From Salvator merianae (lineage: Eukaryota > Chordata > Lepidosauria > Squamata > Teiidae): a DNA stretch of 64,000 bases. The translations under genes and the position numbers were made by a program. The DNA lies in contig QVOM02000115.1 in assembly GCA_003586115.2 (NCBI GenBank), positions 9,063,980-9,127,979 of the forward strand. Reading direction: 5' to 3'. This document shows positions 1-11,819 of this stretch, one piece after another (the stretch's first letter is position 1; each line of letters starts with the position of its first letter). The notes below the pieces were generated by a model. That model searched no databases. It was not told the DNA's origin and saw only the letters and a program-made list of their open reading frames with translations.

Positions 1-880
1 GAAACTGACTTACCCTGTCTGATCCAAAGTCTTCAGTGCTCTGTAGGAAAAAATGCAATGAAACAATTATAAGTTTTTAGAAGGGGCTTGGACTAGCTTA
101 AATTGATTCTTACAGGAAATCAATAAGCCTCAGTGAAGACTCATCCACCTGGGAGGAATTTGGTCCACTGACACTGGAAAGCAGAAATAAATTGCTTTGT
201 AGCTTAATATAATAAAGGAAATGTAGAACAGTTTAGAAAATTAGATCTAGGTTTATATTTGTATTCTAGGATGGGATAATTAAGTTACCAAGTAACACTA
301 ACAGTCTGATAAGCCTTGGTCAGGCTTGATTTTTAGTGCAGTTGATAACAACAGAATTGAGACAATATCTGTTATTTTGGGGAAGAATTCTTGTACTCTT
401 TTGTACTTGATACAACAATGACAGGTTTAGATATGTAACAGCACTTCTGTTTTTATCAAAAGCAAATAGTTGACAGTCTGCATGAATTTTTTCCTAGTGA
501 GAATTTTCGATTGAAAAAATAAGCATTTTAGTGGAAGTAAAGGGGCTTATAAACTGCACTTTTGAAAACATTTCTGTCTATTGCTTATTGACAATTCTAA
601 CCCAAATTTTCTTTAGAACGTCCTTTATAATTCCCTAACCAATCAGAGGCTGTGTCAGATGGCACTGTATATCCAGAGGAAGTGAACTAAAGAATCCTCC
701 CACATAGTTTAGATATTTTATTTTTGATATTAACTTGTAGGAAAAAGAATGAATATTTGATTTGCGAATCTATAGTGGATTTATTTATAGGGGACTGTTT
801 GGTCTTTGGTACTGTATATTCAGTCTAATTTGATTTCATGACAGTACCACGAAGTCAGAACACTGGATTCCTGGCAAATC
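1..880. other. Unannotated AT-rich DNA
   Basis: No repeat family, exon or RNA gene is recognised here. The stretch is AT-rich with stop codons in every frame. It ends where a MITE-like terminus (cctttctgcac type) begins near 887. Confidence 0.5.
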
Positions 881-886
881 TGTGGC

Positions 887-1423
887 CGTTTCTGCACTTA
901 CCTTTCTTGATCCAGATGAGAGTGGAACACTTTGTTCTGGATCAAGAAATCTGTCCAATGTGCAAACGAATTCTTCTCTGGATCAAAACAAGGCTGTCAA
1001 AGTTTGGAAGACTTGTTTCACTCCAGCCCCCTGTGCCAGCTCCAAAGCTTGCACCACTTTGGCTTCAAAGGCTCCAACAGCCAGGAACTAAAGTTCCTGG
1101 TCTACAGAGCTCAGTGAAACCCGTTTCAGTGGTGCAACAAGGTGTGCTGCCCAAATGGGTCCTGTCTGCTAAATCAGATCACAGAGGCCAACACCATCCA
1201 CATGCTTCCTGGTTCGCTTTACCACTGCTTAGTATGCTGGTAGACTGAAGTAGGTGGCCTTTGGGGGGCTGCCTAGTCTGCTTTGTTCTAGTCTATGCTA
1301 CATTCAATGAGGACAGAGCATACTAGGAGGTGGTGAGGCCTCCTTTATACTGTGCCCCCAGTGGTACAGAAATGAGGCCCTTAGTCCCCTTCTTATTTTG
1401 GAACACAAGTGTGCAGAAATGAC
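887..1423. mobile_element. MITE-like element, CTTTCTGCAC-terminus family (subfamily B), tentative ends
   Basis: The left side begins ggccgtttctgcacttacc, and a reverse-complement-like end (agtgtgcagaaatgacc) lies near 1407-1423. Between them is a module at 1130-1166, of the type gtgctgcccaaatgggtcc, that recurs near 21.4, 30.6 and 63.85 kb. The inner palindrome ccaggaactaaagttcctgg lies at 1080-1099. These features suggest a non-autonomous DNA transposon. A 136-aa open frame inside has no recognisable domain. The right boundary is the weakest point. Confidence 0.4.
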
Positions 1424-2500
1424 CTATGAATATGCCTGGATCACACGTTAGGCCCTAAACATACTTTAATATTGTGCAAATGAGTAGGATGACAAGAAGC
1501 AGCATGTGACCATTTATACTCTATCAGGTGTTATGTGTTAAAACCTTACAAAAACAGAGTCTTGAACTTATATAGACCCAGGAATTCCTTCTTTAAAGCT
1601 TGTAATTCCTGTTCCAGTGATGCCTTGTACACAAATTTTGTCCCATATCCTATCTCAGATAGGGATTAACAAGAATCACGAAACTATGATTTGTCACAGA
1701 AGGGATCTGTAAATGCCAGAAAGTGTATCTGAGGCATTAGGAGTAAGGAACTTCAGAAGATAAATACTTTGCTGGTTCAGATCAGTGGCCCAAATGATTC
1801 AGCAGCCTGTCCCCACAGCTGCCAACCAGTTACACAGAAAGAGCACTGGGTTTATATTAAACCACCAAATGTAACCCCTCTCAGAGACATAGGCTGCCTT
1901 TTGATGGCAAGAGGCAACACTGGATCTAAACAAGATCTCACAATCGCCTTTGCCACCACTTGCTAGATGCAAGTAGCAATCCTGTGCATACCTAAACACC
2001 TGCCAGCAGTTTTCATGATAGGATCAATTGTGGCTACTGCGAGCTGGCTAGGTGCCCTCCCACTTCCTTTTGTTGTTTTTTACGCACTTGGCTGCCTTCC
2101 TATATACCCAGTTGACCCCATCACAAAAGCTGCCAACAGGTAAACATTGGTATTGCATAATTGCTGGATTTCCTTTAATAGCAACGTTATAGGGATGTGA
2201 TCAACTATCAGAGATCTTTGGCAGTCCCAATATAGTGCCAAAACAGCTGTGGGTTTTACTACGCATCTGGAGACAGCCATGAAGTTTTTGAATTATTGTA
2301 TTAAAGATACTCGATAAAAATAAAACCCAACACCTTATTCTAGTTATGCATATAATGGAGAATATCCATTTTTATCAACTGTTGAACACTGAAAAACTAA
2401 GCAAAAATTACTTGACTGTATAATGGAACATCTAGGGAACATCTCAAATTGTGGGAAAAACTCCTTCAGAGTAATTTCAGAACACTAGAATAAAGCAACA
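1424..2500. other. Unannotated DNA
   Basis: Apparently single-copy sequence within this window. No coding, RNA or repeat signature is recognised. Confidence 0.45.
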
Positions 2501-3120
2501 ATTGTAGTAACCTTTAAGGAGGTGAGAAAAATGAATAAGAATTGGAGGTGGGACAAAGCAGCGAAGAAACGAAGAAGAAAATTAGCTGATTGTGAAAGGA
2601 GAGAGGTGAAAACACAGGCTCAAAGGAAATGAAACCATGAATTCAATGTGCCTGGAAGAAAAAGTAGTAAGGTGGACTGCAAAGAGGCAGGAGAAGGCAG
2701 GGAGGAAAATTATCTGAGTAAATGTTTGCGGGTATTAAGGAAGGAATAACGAATGGGGGACAGCAGCAAGTGAAGAAGAGATGAACAAAATAGGAAGGAT
2801 GTATGAGGGGAAGAAAGAAAGCCAAAAAGCAAAGAGAGAAAATCATTAACAAATATTTATTTTATAATGAAATGAAGGGAAATAGAGGAGGAAAAGCAAA
2901 ATCTGAGAGTAAGGGGTGATATAAAATAGAAGGATGCTATGTGGTAGCATCATGTGATCATAAAATACTGGAGCAGAGATGAAATAGCATGGCAAGGGTG
3001 CAGAAAGAGGAAAGAAGGATATACAGAGTAAGAAAAGAGTCGATATGCTAAATTTAACGTGGGGAATAGTAAATAAATAAATAAACCAGTGAATATGGTG
3101 GAATTGCTTACATATGAGGC
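2500..3120 (+). repeat. Purine-rich low-complexity tract
   Basis: About 600 bp in which the plus strand is dominated by A and G (gaagaag, ggagaaa and aaagaga runs). The pyrimidine-rich minus strand produces spurious hydrophobic open frames. It may be a decayed simple repeat or the A-rich part of an old L1. No retroelement motif could be read in it. Confidence 0.4.
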
Positions 3121-3144
3121 ACAAATACTGGACCTTTTCGCATT

Positions 3145-3187
3145 TTCCACCTTAGAATGGGTTTAATTAGCCCATTCTAAGGTGGAA
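3145..3187. repeat. Perfect 17-bp inverted repeat (hairpin)
   Basis: The arms at 3145-3161 and 3171-3187 (ttccaccttagaatggg and its exact reverse complement) flank a 9-nt loop. The hairpin lies just upstream of the GC-rich foldback element at 3.2-3.7 kb. It is too short for a microRNA precursor and is more likely part of a palindromic transposon. Confidence 0.8.
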
Positions 3188-3212
3188 TAGAACCCATTGT
3201 GCAGAAATTGTC

Positions 3213-3708
3213 TGCACTATGGGGCCTATAAACTTACCTGAAGCTGGCTACCAGTGTTTGCGTGTGCGAATGCTGGTAGCTGTACCTGATCCTCACCATG
3301 TCAGTGGCCAGCAACTGGCAGCAGCACCACGCGCATGTGCACACATGTCCTTCATGCGGGCCCCAGTCCAGCTTAAAATGCCCCAATCAGGCCTGGGACG
3401 TGGGATGGGGCCGGAATAGCACCAAAGGCGTAGACCCCATAGCCCATCATGCATGCATGATGGGCAGGCCCATCGCCCAGAAGATGGCCGCCACCACCAT
3501 GGTGCAGGTAAGTGCAAATGGATCCTTACCTGAAGCTTACTTTGAGCTTCAGGTAAGGATCCGGACTGCCACTTACCTCACCAGTGGTGGCAGTGGTCGG
3601 GAGTGGATGAATTCCACTCCTGGCCGCTCAGGCCTCCACGAAGTGCGGACGCACTTGTCTAGCAAGCATTCTCAGTGTTTGCTAGGTCAAAGTGCAAATA
3701 GGCCCACT
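3213..3708. mobile_element. GC-rich foldback/MITE element
   Basis: An abruptly GC-rich 0.5-kb island within AT-rich DNA. The ends resemble each other in inverted orientation: ggggcctataaact on the left, and the complement of aagtgcaaataggccc on the right. They also resemble the CTTTCTGCAC termini found elsewhere in the window. A perfect 18-bp hairpin lies inside at 3520-3562. A 174-aa open frame (3298-3822) crosses the element and has no recognisable domain. It is treated as chance coding in GC-rich DNA. Confidence 0.45.
3520..3562. repeat. Perfect 18-bp hairpin inside the GC-rich element
   Basis: The arm ggatccttacctgaagct (3520-3537) is followed by the loop tactttg and the exact reverse complement at 3545-3562. 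It probably marks the centre of a palindromic transposon or a nested terminal inverted repeat. Confidence 0.85.
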
Positions 3709-4123
3709 GTTCCAGGACAAATAAATAAATTCTATAATCCTATGCCTGTAAAAAAATACCCATTGCTACAATTCTTACAACAAAAGATTTTATGTCACAT
3801 TAAAATTATCCATGAAGTTTGATAGGAGATGATTATGACTGAAATAGATAACATTAATTACCACCTATAAACCCACCCTTCTTGAAAATTTGAAACAAAG
3901 AGAGGAACACAGAATACATCTTTTAATTAAATTGAACTGGGATAAGAAGCTAAAATTTTGTAGTGTGTTTTATTAGAGAATTCTCTTAGCAGTTAAACAG
4001 TCACTGTTCGCAGCATATTTGTGAAATTCATTCAGATTCTTTCAAGGAAATCACAGGAGGCCTTTATATAAAAATAATAATGCAGTACTGCCTGATGTGA
4101 AAGGTGAAAGGTGTTATTTTCAA

Positions 4124-4311
4124 TTATTGTAATCTGTCCCGAGATCTTAAGATATAGAGCGGCATAAAAGTGCAAAATAAAAATAATATCAGTTGCTTGG
4201 GCACTCTTATAAAGAAAAAAAGAGTTCTGAGTAATAGTAATAATAAAAAAGTAATAATAATAATAGTAATAGTAAAAAAATGAAAATAGTAATAATAAAA
4301 GACCCCAGACA
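4124..4311. repeat. (TAA)n/(TAG)n-like microsatellite region
   Basis: Imperfect AT-rich trinucleotide repeats (taataataa, agtaatagt) are densest at about 4228-4300. They give a low-complexity open frame on the minus strand that should not be read as a protein. Confidence 0.75.
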
Positions 4312-4411
4312 CAATCCTTTTATTGGACATGCACCATGAATTTCCGATCAGGCATTCAATTTGGTGAACTACTGTATAAGAAGTAACAGTGATTCTAGCG
4401 AAAACACTTAA

Positions 4412-4539
4412 ACCCTTTCTGCACTGGGATTTGTTCTGGCATCTGCACGTCCGAGGCCTGCTGTAGTCTGTGCTAGCATGTGGATGGTAGGCTCCTATTC
4501 TGGAATATAATACAGAATAAGGTCCAGTGCAGAAAGGAC
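4412..4539. mobile_element. Palindromic MITE, subfamily A, copy 1 (128 bp)
   Basis: Perfect 14-bp terminal inverted repeats (cctttctgcactgg at 4414-4427 and its complement at 4524-4537). The interior matches the copies at 25.8 and 41.65 kb (catgtggatgg...aggctcctattctgg). The flanks carry a near-identical 5-bp direct repeat, CTTAA/CTTAG (4407-4411, 4540-4544), which is a likely target-site duplication. There is no coding capacity. The superfamily is undetermined; a 5-bp duplication would exclude Tc1/mariner and piggyBac. Confidence 0.75.
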
Positions 4540-4545
4540 CTTAGA

Positions 4546-5110
4546 TTATAGAGAGTGTAGTTGGGAGCTGTCTGGAAAAAGTCCTACAGACTGAGGCTAA
4601 ATCCAGCAAGAGTGAGACTCTAGTTGGCCAGTCTAAGAATCCAGGAGTTGGTATTCACTTAATGTTGAATGGGAAGGCATTCCTTTATAGTATTGGGCGT
4701 GGCTCTTCTACAGTCCAAACTCATTAGAGATACATGTGGATGTTGTGATTAAGAACACTTATGTGCAGCTTTGGCTGGGCACCAGCTCAGCTATTTCTGG
4801 ATGGGGATACCCTACATTTAGTCGAGCATGCACTGATAATCTCTTCATGAAATAATTATCTTTGAATTACTGTCTTGCTAGCATCAGAATTCTCAGCAGG
4901 AGGTTCTGATTGCACAGGACAAATACGATCACAACACTGAGTATGAGAAGCATAGATCAAATACAAAAAGCTGGTCAAAATAGAAATTAAGCGTACCAAA
5001 ACCAAATGACTTAGAAATAAGTTAATTTGGGTATATTTAGCTGAAATGACTGCATAATACTATGTACTACTAAGGAAACAAATCTGTATGAAGAAACAGA
5101 GTGATAGTGA
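4546..5110. other. Unannotated DNA
   Basis: No recognisable coding or repeat content. It may include the eroded 5' part of the BovB relic that becomes readable from about 5.13 kb. Confidence 0.4.
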
Positions 5111-5129
5111 TACTAAAGAAAGACAGTGC

Positions 5130-5600
5130 TAAGTGCCGTGTGTGTTTGACTATAACCCAGTTAGTGACAGGGTCTAGAATTAGTGGATCACCTATCAACA
5201 TAAAACTGACACAAGTATGCATACCTACTAACGAAGCGATGGAGTAAAACACTAAAATACTTTGTGATAAGTTGCAAGAGATGCTGGATAGAACATCAGG
5301 AAAGGCCATTCTATTACTAATCAGTGATTAAAATGCAGAAGTTGGAGAAGGCAGTACACAAGAATGCAGGCAATATGTTAATTGAGTATTTCAAGGAGAA
5401 TTCATAATGGAAAATAGAAGATGGATATGTGCAATTCAATTAGCCAGGAAGTTTTTAAATACAGATTGTGGAACAAATCTCACATATTAAGTTTAGAAAA
5501 TTAAACAAAATAGATACACCAGAAGATATTATCTGAGAGCACACAGTTAGAAAACAAGGCCTGTGTAAAAAACTGACAGCATGTAGAGCTGATGTGAAAG
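5130..5600 (+). pseudogene. RTE/BovB-type endonuclease relic
   Basis: Plus-strand translation across several frames gives, in order, blocks typical of the BovB apurinic-like endonuclease: a QVCIPT segment (family: QVYAPT), then about 30 residues on an LLLISD.NAEVGEG block (family: GDxNAKVG), then AGNMLIEYFKENS (family: AGxRLIEFCxEN), and a degraded DCGTN stretch (family: DCGSDH) near 5461-5480. Multiple stops and frameshifts show an old, dead copy. Downstream sequence to about 5.88 kb may be further decayed BovB, into which the L1 tail at 5914 later inserted. Confidence 0.6.
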
Positions 5601-5896
5601 AGAAACTGATGAATCACGGAAAAAGATAAGAGGCATCGTAAAAACCAAATAAAAAAATATATTCCCAAAATTTTACAGAAAAGAGATGAAAGTGACTTTC
5701 AGAATAAAATGTAACAATTGCCAGTAAAAGATGGAAGATGAATGGTGAACAAGCAGGAAACTAAACAAGTGAATGAAGACTTTAAGCATAAAGCACAGTC
5801 AAGAATGTGAACAAATGGACCAGTGTAATAAGAGAAGAACTTTATAAGAAGATCAGAGAATGCCTAGGAAAGTTGGCAGCTAATGTTGAAATACTC

Positions 5897-6247
5897 AGAA
5901 ATAGGCTCCACCTGCTTGCTGAGATGGATAAATTGACTAACTTGCTGAGAAATAAGACAGTTGATAGGTTTCTATGAAAACTGGAAACCCTTTATTGACT
6001 TTCTGCAAGAATTCTGCAAGAAAGTGGACTTGTGACTGCTGGATTTGAAGAATGAAGAGGAAAGAAGACAATCGGTAGAAGAAAAGAACTGAGTGACTGG
6101 GGTGGCAAGAATTATGAAAAATAGAAGAAACTTTGGAAGAAGGAGGAAGACAGTAGCAAAAATGTTAGTTTATGATTTTTTAAACTCAATGTAAATTTTA
6201 TGTATCTCAAATTAACTCTATTAAAAAAAAAGAAATAGGCTCCATCT
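5897..6247 (+). mobile_element. 5'-truncated L1 insertion with target-site duplication
   Basis: The inserted body is 5914-6230 (317 bp), flanked by 17-bp direct repeats agaaataggctccacct (5897-5913) and agaaataggctccatct (6231-6247), 16 of 17 matching. The body starts inside the extreme C-terminus of L1 ORF2 (MDKLTNLLRNKTVDRFY...), reaches a stop at 6053-6055, continues through a short A-rich 3' UTR, and ends in an A9 tail. This is a target-primed insertion. The C-terminal peptide is nearly identical to that of the L1 at 57.2-58.8 kb, so both belong to one lineage. Confidence 0.88.
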
Positions 6248-6389
6248 AGACCTCATCTATAAAACTAAATTGATGTACACTGGGACAGTTGTTCACATAA
6301 TACATGGTAGTGCAAGTCACAAGTATTTTGGCAATTTCAAATCCTTTTTTTCAAGCCTATTTAAAATAGTTTGAAGCACCTCTTCTTAA

Positions 6390-6390
<1 letters not shown>

Positions 6391-6433
<43 letters not shown>
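6391..6433. repeat. Compound microsatellite (TA)10(GA)11
   Basis: Perfect TA repeat at 6391-6410, directly followed by a GA repeat at 6411-6433. Confidence 0.97.
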
Positions 6434-8950
6434 TAATTGTGTGTTGATTTAGGTTGCATTACATCATTGCAACCATGTTGTTCCTCACAGTTCTTTTTTA
6501 AACATCGTTGCATGCCAATGTTCACCATTCATCCTTTTTTAAAAAAATCTGTTTTCCTTCTGAGTTTTGCATGTATGTCCATCTCCTTGTGCAGCAAAAG
6601 GAGAGCTGTTGGAAGAGAAGAGATGTGTCTTCTTGCGTCAGTATTTCACTGCCTGTCTCTCTTTGCAAAGATGATTGAAAGAGGAAATGCAGAACTGATA
6701 TTTCCTTGGGAATGTATGGACAACAGTGGCCTGCTGCAAAGCCAAGCAATCAGTTATGGCTCCTTACCAGAATGAGGAACTAGATTAAGTGCACCTCCCC
6801 TACTAGCTGTATCATATACATGTAAGGATTTTCCCCCCGTCTCCCCCGCTCCAGGTTTTTTCCCTGTAGACTTTAAGCTGTTTTCATCCACTTGGAAAGC
6901 ATGCCCAAGATTCCTTACCAAAGAAAGAGTGAAGACACCATTGTACTGTGTCTGCCTCTTTCAGAGGTATCCATTTTCTCTTCCTGCTTGGATGGCCTGG
7001 GTGATGCCCCAGAGAAACTATGTGTTCTCTGCTCTGAGCAGATTGAGTTACTAGCAAGAGACTTTCTAAGCCAAGCAGCTGATTACCCTGTAGGCCAGTC
7101 CTTCAGAGCTTAGAATAGTCACTGATATCATCTGGATTGTAAAGCGGTTGAGGTTTCCATTCTCAGTCCAACAGGGACATAACTGCCACATAGTATGTGC
7201 ATCAGTGTCAACCAAGCAAGTATTTATGTCACAGGAAATCATGGAATCCATGTTCCCTTGCCTGGGAATCTATCTCTGAATCTTAAAAAAAAGGTGATCA
7301 GGCTACTTTTGAATGCTAGTGATTCACTTGAAAGCTTCATTAATACTGGATTAGAGAAACTGGGATGGGAGGGAGGTGAATTTATAGTTCCAGTTGAAGC
7401 AAAAAGGGTCCAAATTGATAGCCTGACCAGGCAGGCTTTGGCCTTCTCAATTCATTATCATAAGACTGTCCATCCAATATACTCTCAGAATTCCAACCTA
7501 TTTATAAATTCCTTACTCTGTAATAATTTCTGGGATTAGCCATACTGCTGGCGTCAGAAAATTAAAAAAAAAATTAAAGAAACAAAATAATTTCTTGTCT
7601 ATTGTTCAAATAAATATTGTTTCTTACTCAAATCTGTAACAAAAGAGAAAAAGTAAAATGATTATTCTAAAAAAAGATGTTATTACAGTCACAGATCTGT
7701 GAAGCTTTGCCTGTATGATAATCAATCTTTTGACGTTTCCTAGCATTTTTCCAATGTACTGCCTACTCCTAATTTAGGATTCTCTGTTCTACTCTTCTTG
7801 TCAGTTGTACTCCCACAAGTGCACACATGGGCACTAAAATTACCCTTTACTCCATACCTTCTTTCTCTCCCACACTCTATAGCTTCAGCTTGCTTGATGC
7901 ATTGTATCTCTCCTACAAGACTTCTCTGCTCTTGTAACATTGCATCTCTTCCTTTCCCTTCCTTTAGCAGCTCAGTTTCCCTTTCTAGCTGACCAAACTG
8001 TCTGAGTTCTTTTGTGAATAGTGCAGCTTTCTTTGAGTTATACCTTGATCAGTGAAGGAACCATTGTTAAAAATCTCTGTTAAGACCCATTTAAATGCCA
8101 GGGTCTCTGTACATGCATGTATATAAACCAGAGAGAGAATAAGACTTTGTAGAGATTTGAAAATACTCATGCTGAAGGCTTTTCAGTCAGAGTTTCCTCT
8201 ACACAAACGTGCCTCATGGAAAGGATCTCTTCATCCTCCTCCAAAGGAGGAGAATAGGAAGTAAGGAACAGAATCCCAAATCATAATTATGGATGGCTGC
8301 TGCAAAATCACCATTGTGTTCCGACATGCCCAGAATGTGGTTTTGTATGTTCCAGCCCACTGGGAGAATGGCACAGTTGACCAAAGAATTCTCCTTCCAG
8401 CAAAAGCAGCATTGAAAAACAGTGGTTGTTCAGGATAGGTGGATCTATATAGACGGTTGCTGGCTAGGATGTTGAGGATCTCACAAGGACAGATGGAAAG
8501 CTTAAACCAAAAGGAATGTAAGCTGAAGCTTTTGAGACTCTGGAGGACTCCAGCTGCTGCTGTTTGTGAAACAAGATAAGCAAATAATCCCATGATTATG
8601 GCAACATCTTTGTATCTTTAACCATTTGACTCAGTAAATTTTGCAGGTTTATTATTAATTGCTATTGAAGAGGGGAAATTCCAGTTGTCCACTGAGAGTT
8701 GCCAGACTGTTTTGCTGACTCTTCACACAGGCAAAGTTTTGCTCAAGATCATTCAATAAAGAATAGGGCAATGAATGGAGGATGAACTGTCAAACAAATA
8801 GGTCTGTTTCAAAAAAGACAAAGGAATGTGATATCAACTGGATCATAGATCAAAAGAATATCAGAATAAGGTTTATCTTTGCTTCATCAGTTGCAGCAGA
8901 TCATGCCAAATTGTGGACTGTATTAAGATTAATAGTGTGCTAGAACACTT
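6434..8950. other. Unannotated, apparently unique DNA
   Basis: Several 60-120 aa open frames occur (for example 6437-6775, 7195-7539 and 8231-8593 minus), but none shows a domain, an exon-like splice frame or a signal. No repeat family is recognised. It could be intron or intergenic DNA. Confidence 0.45.
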
Positions 8951-8974
8951 TATTCCTCTGAGGAACCAGAAGCT

Positions 8975-9472
8975 ACTGTAAGAATTGAGACAGAAAAATT
9001 CAAAATAGGGAAGGATCTGATTGATGTATATAAAATCATGCATAGTATGGAAAAAGTGGATAGAGAAAAATTATTTTCTGTATCACACAACACTAGGACT
9101 GAGGAGCACTCTATGAAGCTGATGGGTAGGAGTATTAGGACCGACAAGGGGAAGTACTTTTTCACCCAGAGAGTCATTGGTCTATGGAATTTATTACCAG
9201 AAGAGGTGGTGACAGCAATCAGCCTGCATAGATTTAAAAACGGATTGGACACATTCATGGACTTCCGGTGCCTAGGTACTGCCTCCAGAGTGGAGAGACA
9301 GGCAGGATGCCTTTAAAGGCCACTTGCAGGGAGTTGAAAGCAGGTGTTTTTGCCTTTTTATCCTGCTTGAGAATGCCCAGAAGCAAGTGGTGGGCCACTG
9401 TGTGAAACAGGATGCTGAAATAGATGGGCTATGCCCTGATCCAGCAGGGCTCCTCTGATGTTCTTAAGAGAT
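8975..9472 (+). mobile_element. CR1/L3-type LINE 3' end (ORF2 C-terminus plus 3' UTR)
   Basis: Translation from about 8990 gives the C-terminal signature of CR1-clade ORF2: IDVYKIMHSM, then NTRTEEHSMKL, then KYFFTQRVIGLWNLLPEEVV and a final FKNGLDTFM block, within the 92-aa frame at 9038-9316. It is followed by a 3' UTR ending in gatccagcagggctcctctg and gatgttctta (about 9440-9468), the kind of terminus seen on many reptile CR1/L3 elements. The endonuclease and RT core are missing, as expected of a 5'-truncated copy. It is clearly diverged from the CR1 at 44-47 kb. Confidence 0.75.
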
Positions 9473-9479
9473 TGAAATG

Positions 9480-11775
9480 GGGATGCATTTTATCCCCATA
9501 CCTGTTATGTAGTCAATTGTTAACAGTGGAATTGGAATAAATGACAACTGGAATTCAGATTGGAATTCAGAACATTTAATGGGTGAGATGTGCATGACAC
9601 CACTGTGTTAACCAAAAGTATAAAAAAAAGGGGGAAGAAGACTTAGAGGAATTTATTATCAAAATAATAATGGAGAGTGCACAATCTGGGTTAACACTAG
9701 ATATTAAGAAAACATCATTGTACATGTCTGGTGAATGTACAGTTGACAGTGAAGAAGCTGGGTGGTACACAGTTTTGTAGCGGCAGCTAGTGAAGGAGGC
9801 TTATGCTCCTGCATTTAGCAAATACGTTTTTTCCCCCCAGATGTTCCCATCATGCTATGGAAGCTTCAAAACAAATCCTATTAAACTTTGTGTTGGAGTT
9901 GTTGTTGTTGTTTTAAGTGAGCCAGGAGGGGCTTCTACCTGTGATCTCTCTGACTGACTCTCCCTGTAGTTTTCTTTTCTTGGATTCCAGAACAGACAAA
10001 ATAGGCAGCATGATGGAGAATTAAGATGGAGATTAATCTGAGGGAAGAAGGCAATGACAAGCTTAAACAAGGATAAGGATAAGGACATTTGAATCAGGTT
10101 TGATGGCACCTAAAAGGAAACAAAATGTATTGTTATAATGTCTGTAGTATGCTAATATTTCAGTGAGATCATTTACAACTCTTTGACTAGTGGTTAGTGC
10201 TAGAGCATCTTCTTTGTTTAAACAGAGGTACATTAGAATGCACTACATATGTTCTGAGAAAGCAGGTACAATTGGAGAGGAGTTGCAAGAATCAGAAAAT
10301 AGAACTGAAGGGCCACATTTGGCCCCAGTCCTGATATTCTTCATTTTCATCCTACACCAGCCATTAGTAACTTGACTTCTTTCATTTGTTTTGGACTACA
10401 GTTCCCACTAATCAACTGGCATGGTTGCTGCTAATGAAAGCTACAATGCAAAGTGTCTGTAGGGTGCTGGTTCATAATTACCATCTGCACTGTCTGTTGG
10501 GCTGCTCTGAATCATAAAAAAATTCCTTGCAAATTGGCTGAAAACAAAGGTAAAAAGATACCACATTCTTCTGTTTGCATAGTTAGATTTGTAGCTTTCG
10601 GTGCTTGAGATCATGACAATGATTAACTCTTGAGTGCTTTTTGACAAAGTGCTCTTTAAGAAGGAAAAGAGATGCTGAACTTTGGCAGGCGCTTTTACTA
10701 AGGATGTGGTTCAAAAGAGAACATGTGAAATGCGTTTGTTTGTTTCGGGTGATAATGAGCAAAGTAAAAGGTTTAGAAATCAGCCCTACTGCTTTGAATA
10801 TACAGGAAGCATCAAAGCACTTCTCCTGTGTCTGACTCACATTTGCTTTCATCCTCTGGCATGGCTGATCCTCACACAACCAATAATTGGGCACACTGTA
10901 GAAGCAAGTAATTAGTTGGGTTTAAAGGCTCTTTTGGGTGGAAGGATGGGTCTACCCACATGTTTGAGAAACTACTTTAAATCATAAACAGTGCTTAGGC
11001 TGTAAAAAAGGCTCTCCATAACCAGAGTGTATTGGGCATGCTAAGTGCACAGTACCTTTGATTATTATTTCATTTTCCTGGTCTGCATAGCCCATCCCAT
11101 CACCATTTACACTACCCAGTTCTACATGTTCTAGGAGTTAATTGGTACTTCTGCCTATAGATCTCAAGACAAGTTTTTTTCTGGGATGGGAAAAATAGTT
11201 TATGCCTGCACAGAATGGCATCTGTCCAGATCAGCAGGTAAGTTCTCTTCTTCTACACCCTTCCAAAGAGAAAACAGACAAAGAGACACCCTGGATTCTT
11301 AAAGACCCTAAATTTAAGCAAAGAGTTTGCCTGTGAGAAAATCTGTTAAATGCTCCATTTCAGTTATGCTGCCTTGCATGGAAACACACATACACCAGAG
11401 TTTGGTTGTTTTATTACTACAGTAAGCCTTTGGTGCAGAGAGCTCAAAGCAGTCACTGCTTTTACACTATTTTTTCTACTTTCAACATTTCTTCCCATCC
11501 ATATGGTATCCTGCTCAAGAACAAGGATGAAAAGTCATTCAGAATGAACTAAATCAGATGCACAATTTCAACCCCACCCCACTCCAAGCTAAAATGCCAA
11601 ACATCCCTTCAGGAAGGATATATGTCTATTTCCATTTTGCTGATTAGCAGGAAGCAACTGAGTTTGAATGGAAGCCTTGACTCATGTTCCTCCAAGAGGA
11701 GAGAAAGAGGGGGAAAGAAAGAAATAAGGAATGGATAGTTTCCTATACAAGATCAGCTATGCTGACTTGCAGAGG
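9480..11775. other. Unannotated DNA with one short MITE-like repeat
   Basis: Apart from the actacagttccca repeat near 10.39 kb and a short (GTT)n run near 9900, nothing coding or repetitive is recognised. The overlapping open frames on both strands at 10.44-10.92 kb have no domain features. Confidence 0.4.
10388..10495. repeat. Possible TTTTGGACTACA-type palindromic repeat
   Basis: Begins ttttggactacagttccca, the left arm of a palindromic repeat common in reptile genomes whose other arm reads tgggaxttgtagtcc. Here the right arm is badly eroded (gaaagctacaatgcaaagtg), so the assignment rests mainly on the left 20 bp. Confidence 0.35.
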
Positions 11776-11782
11776 AATGCAT

Positions 11783-11818
11783 ACACACACACACACACAC
11801 ACAAATACACACACACAC
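11783..11818. repeat. (CA)n microsatellite
   Basis: Interrupted AC dinucleotide run with one aaat interruption at about 11803-11806. Confidence 0.95.
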
Positions 11819-11819
11819 T

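Noticed and set aside
3145..3187. microRNA hairpin
   Set aside because: The stem is only 17 bp, fully perfect, and next to a foldback transposon.
3298..3822. 174-aa open frame on the plus strand
   Set aside because: It spans a GC-rich foldback element; GC-rich palindromes lose stops on both strands.
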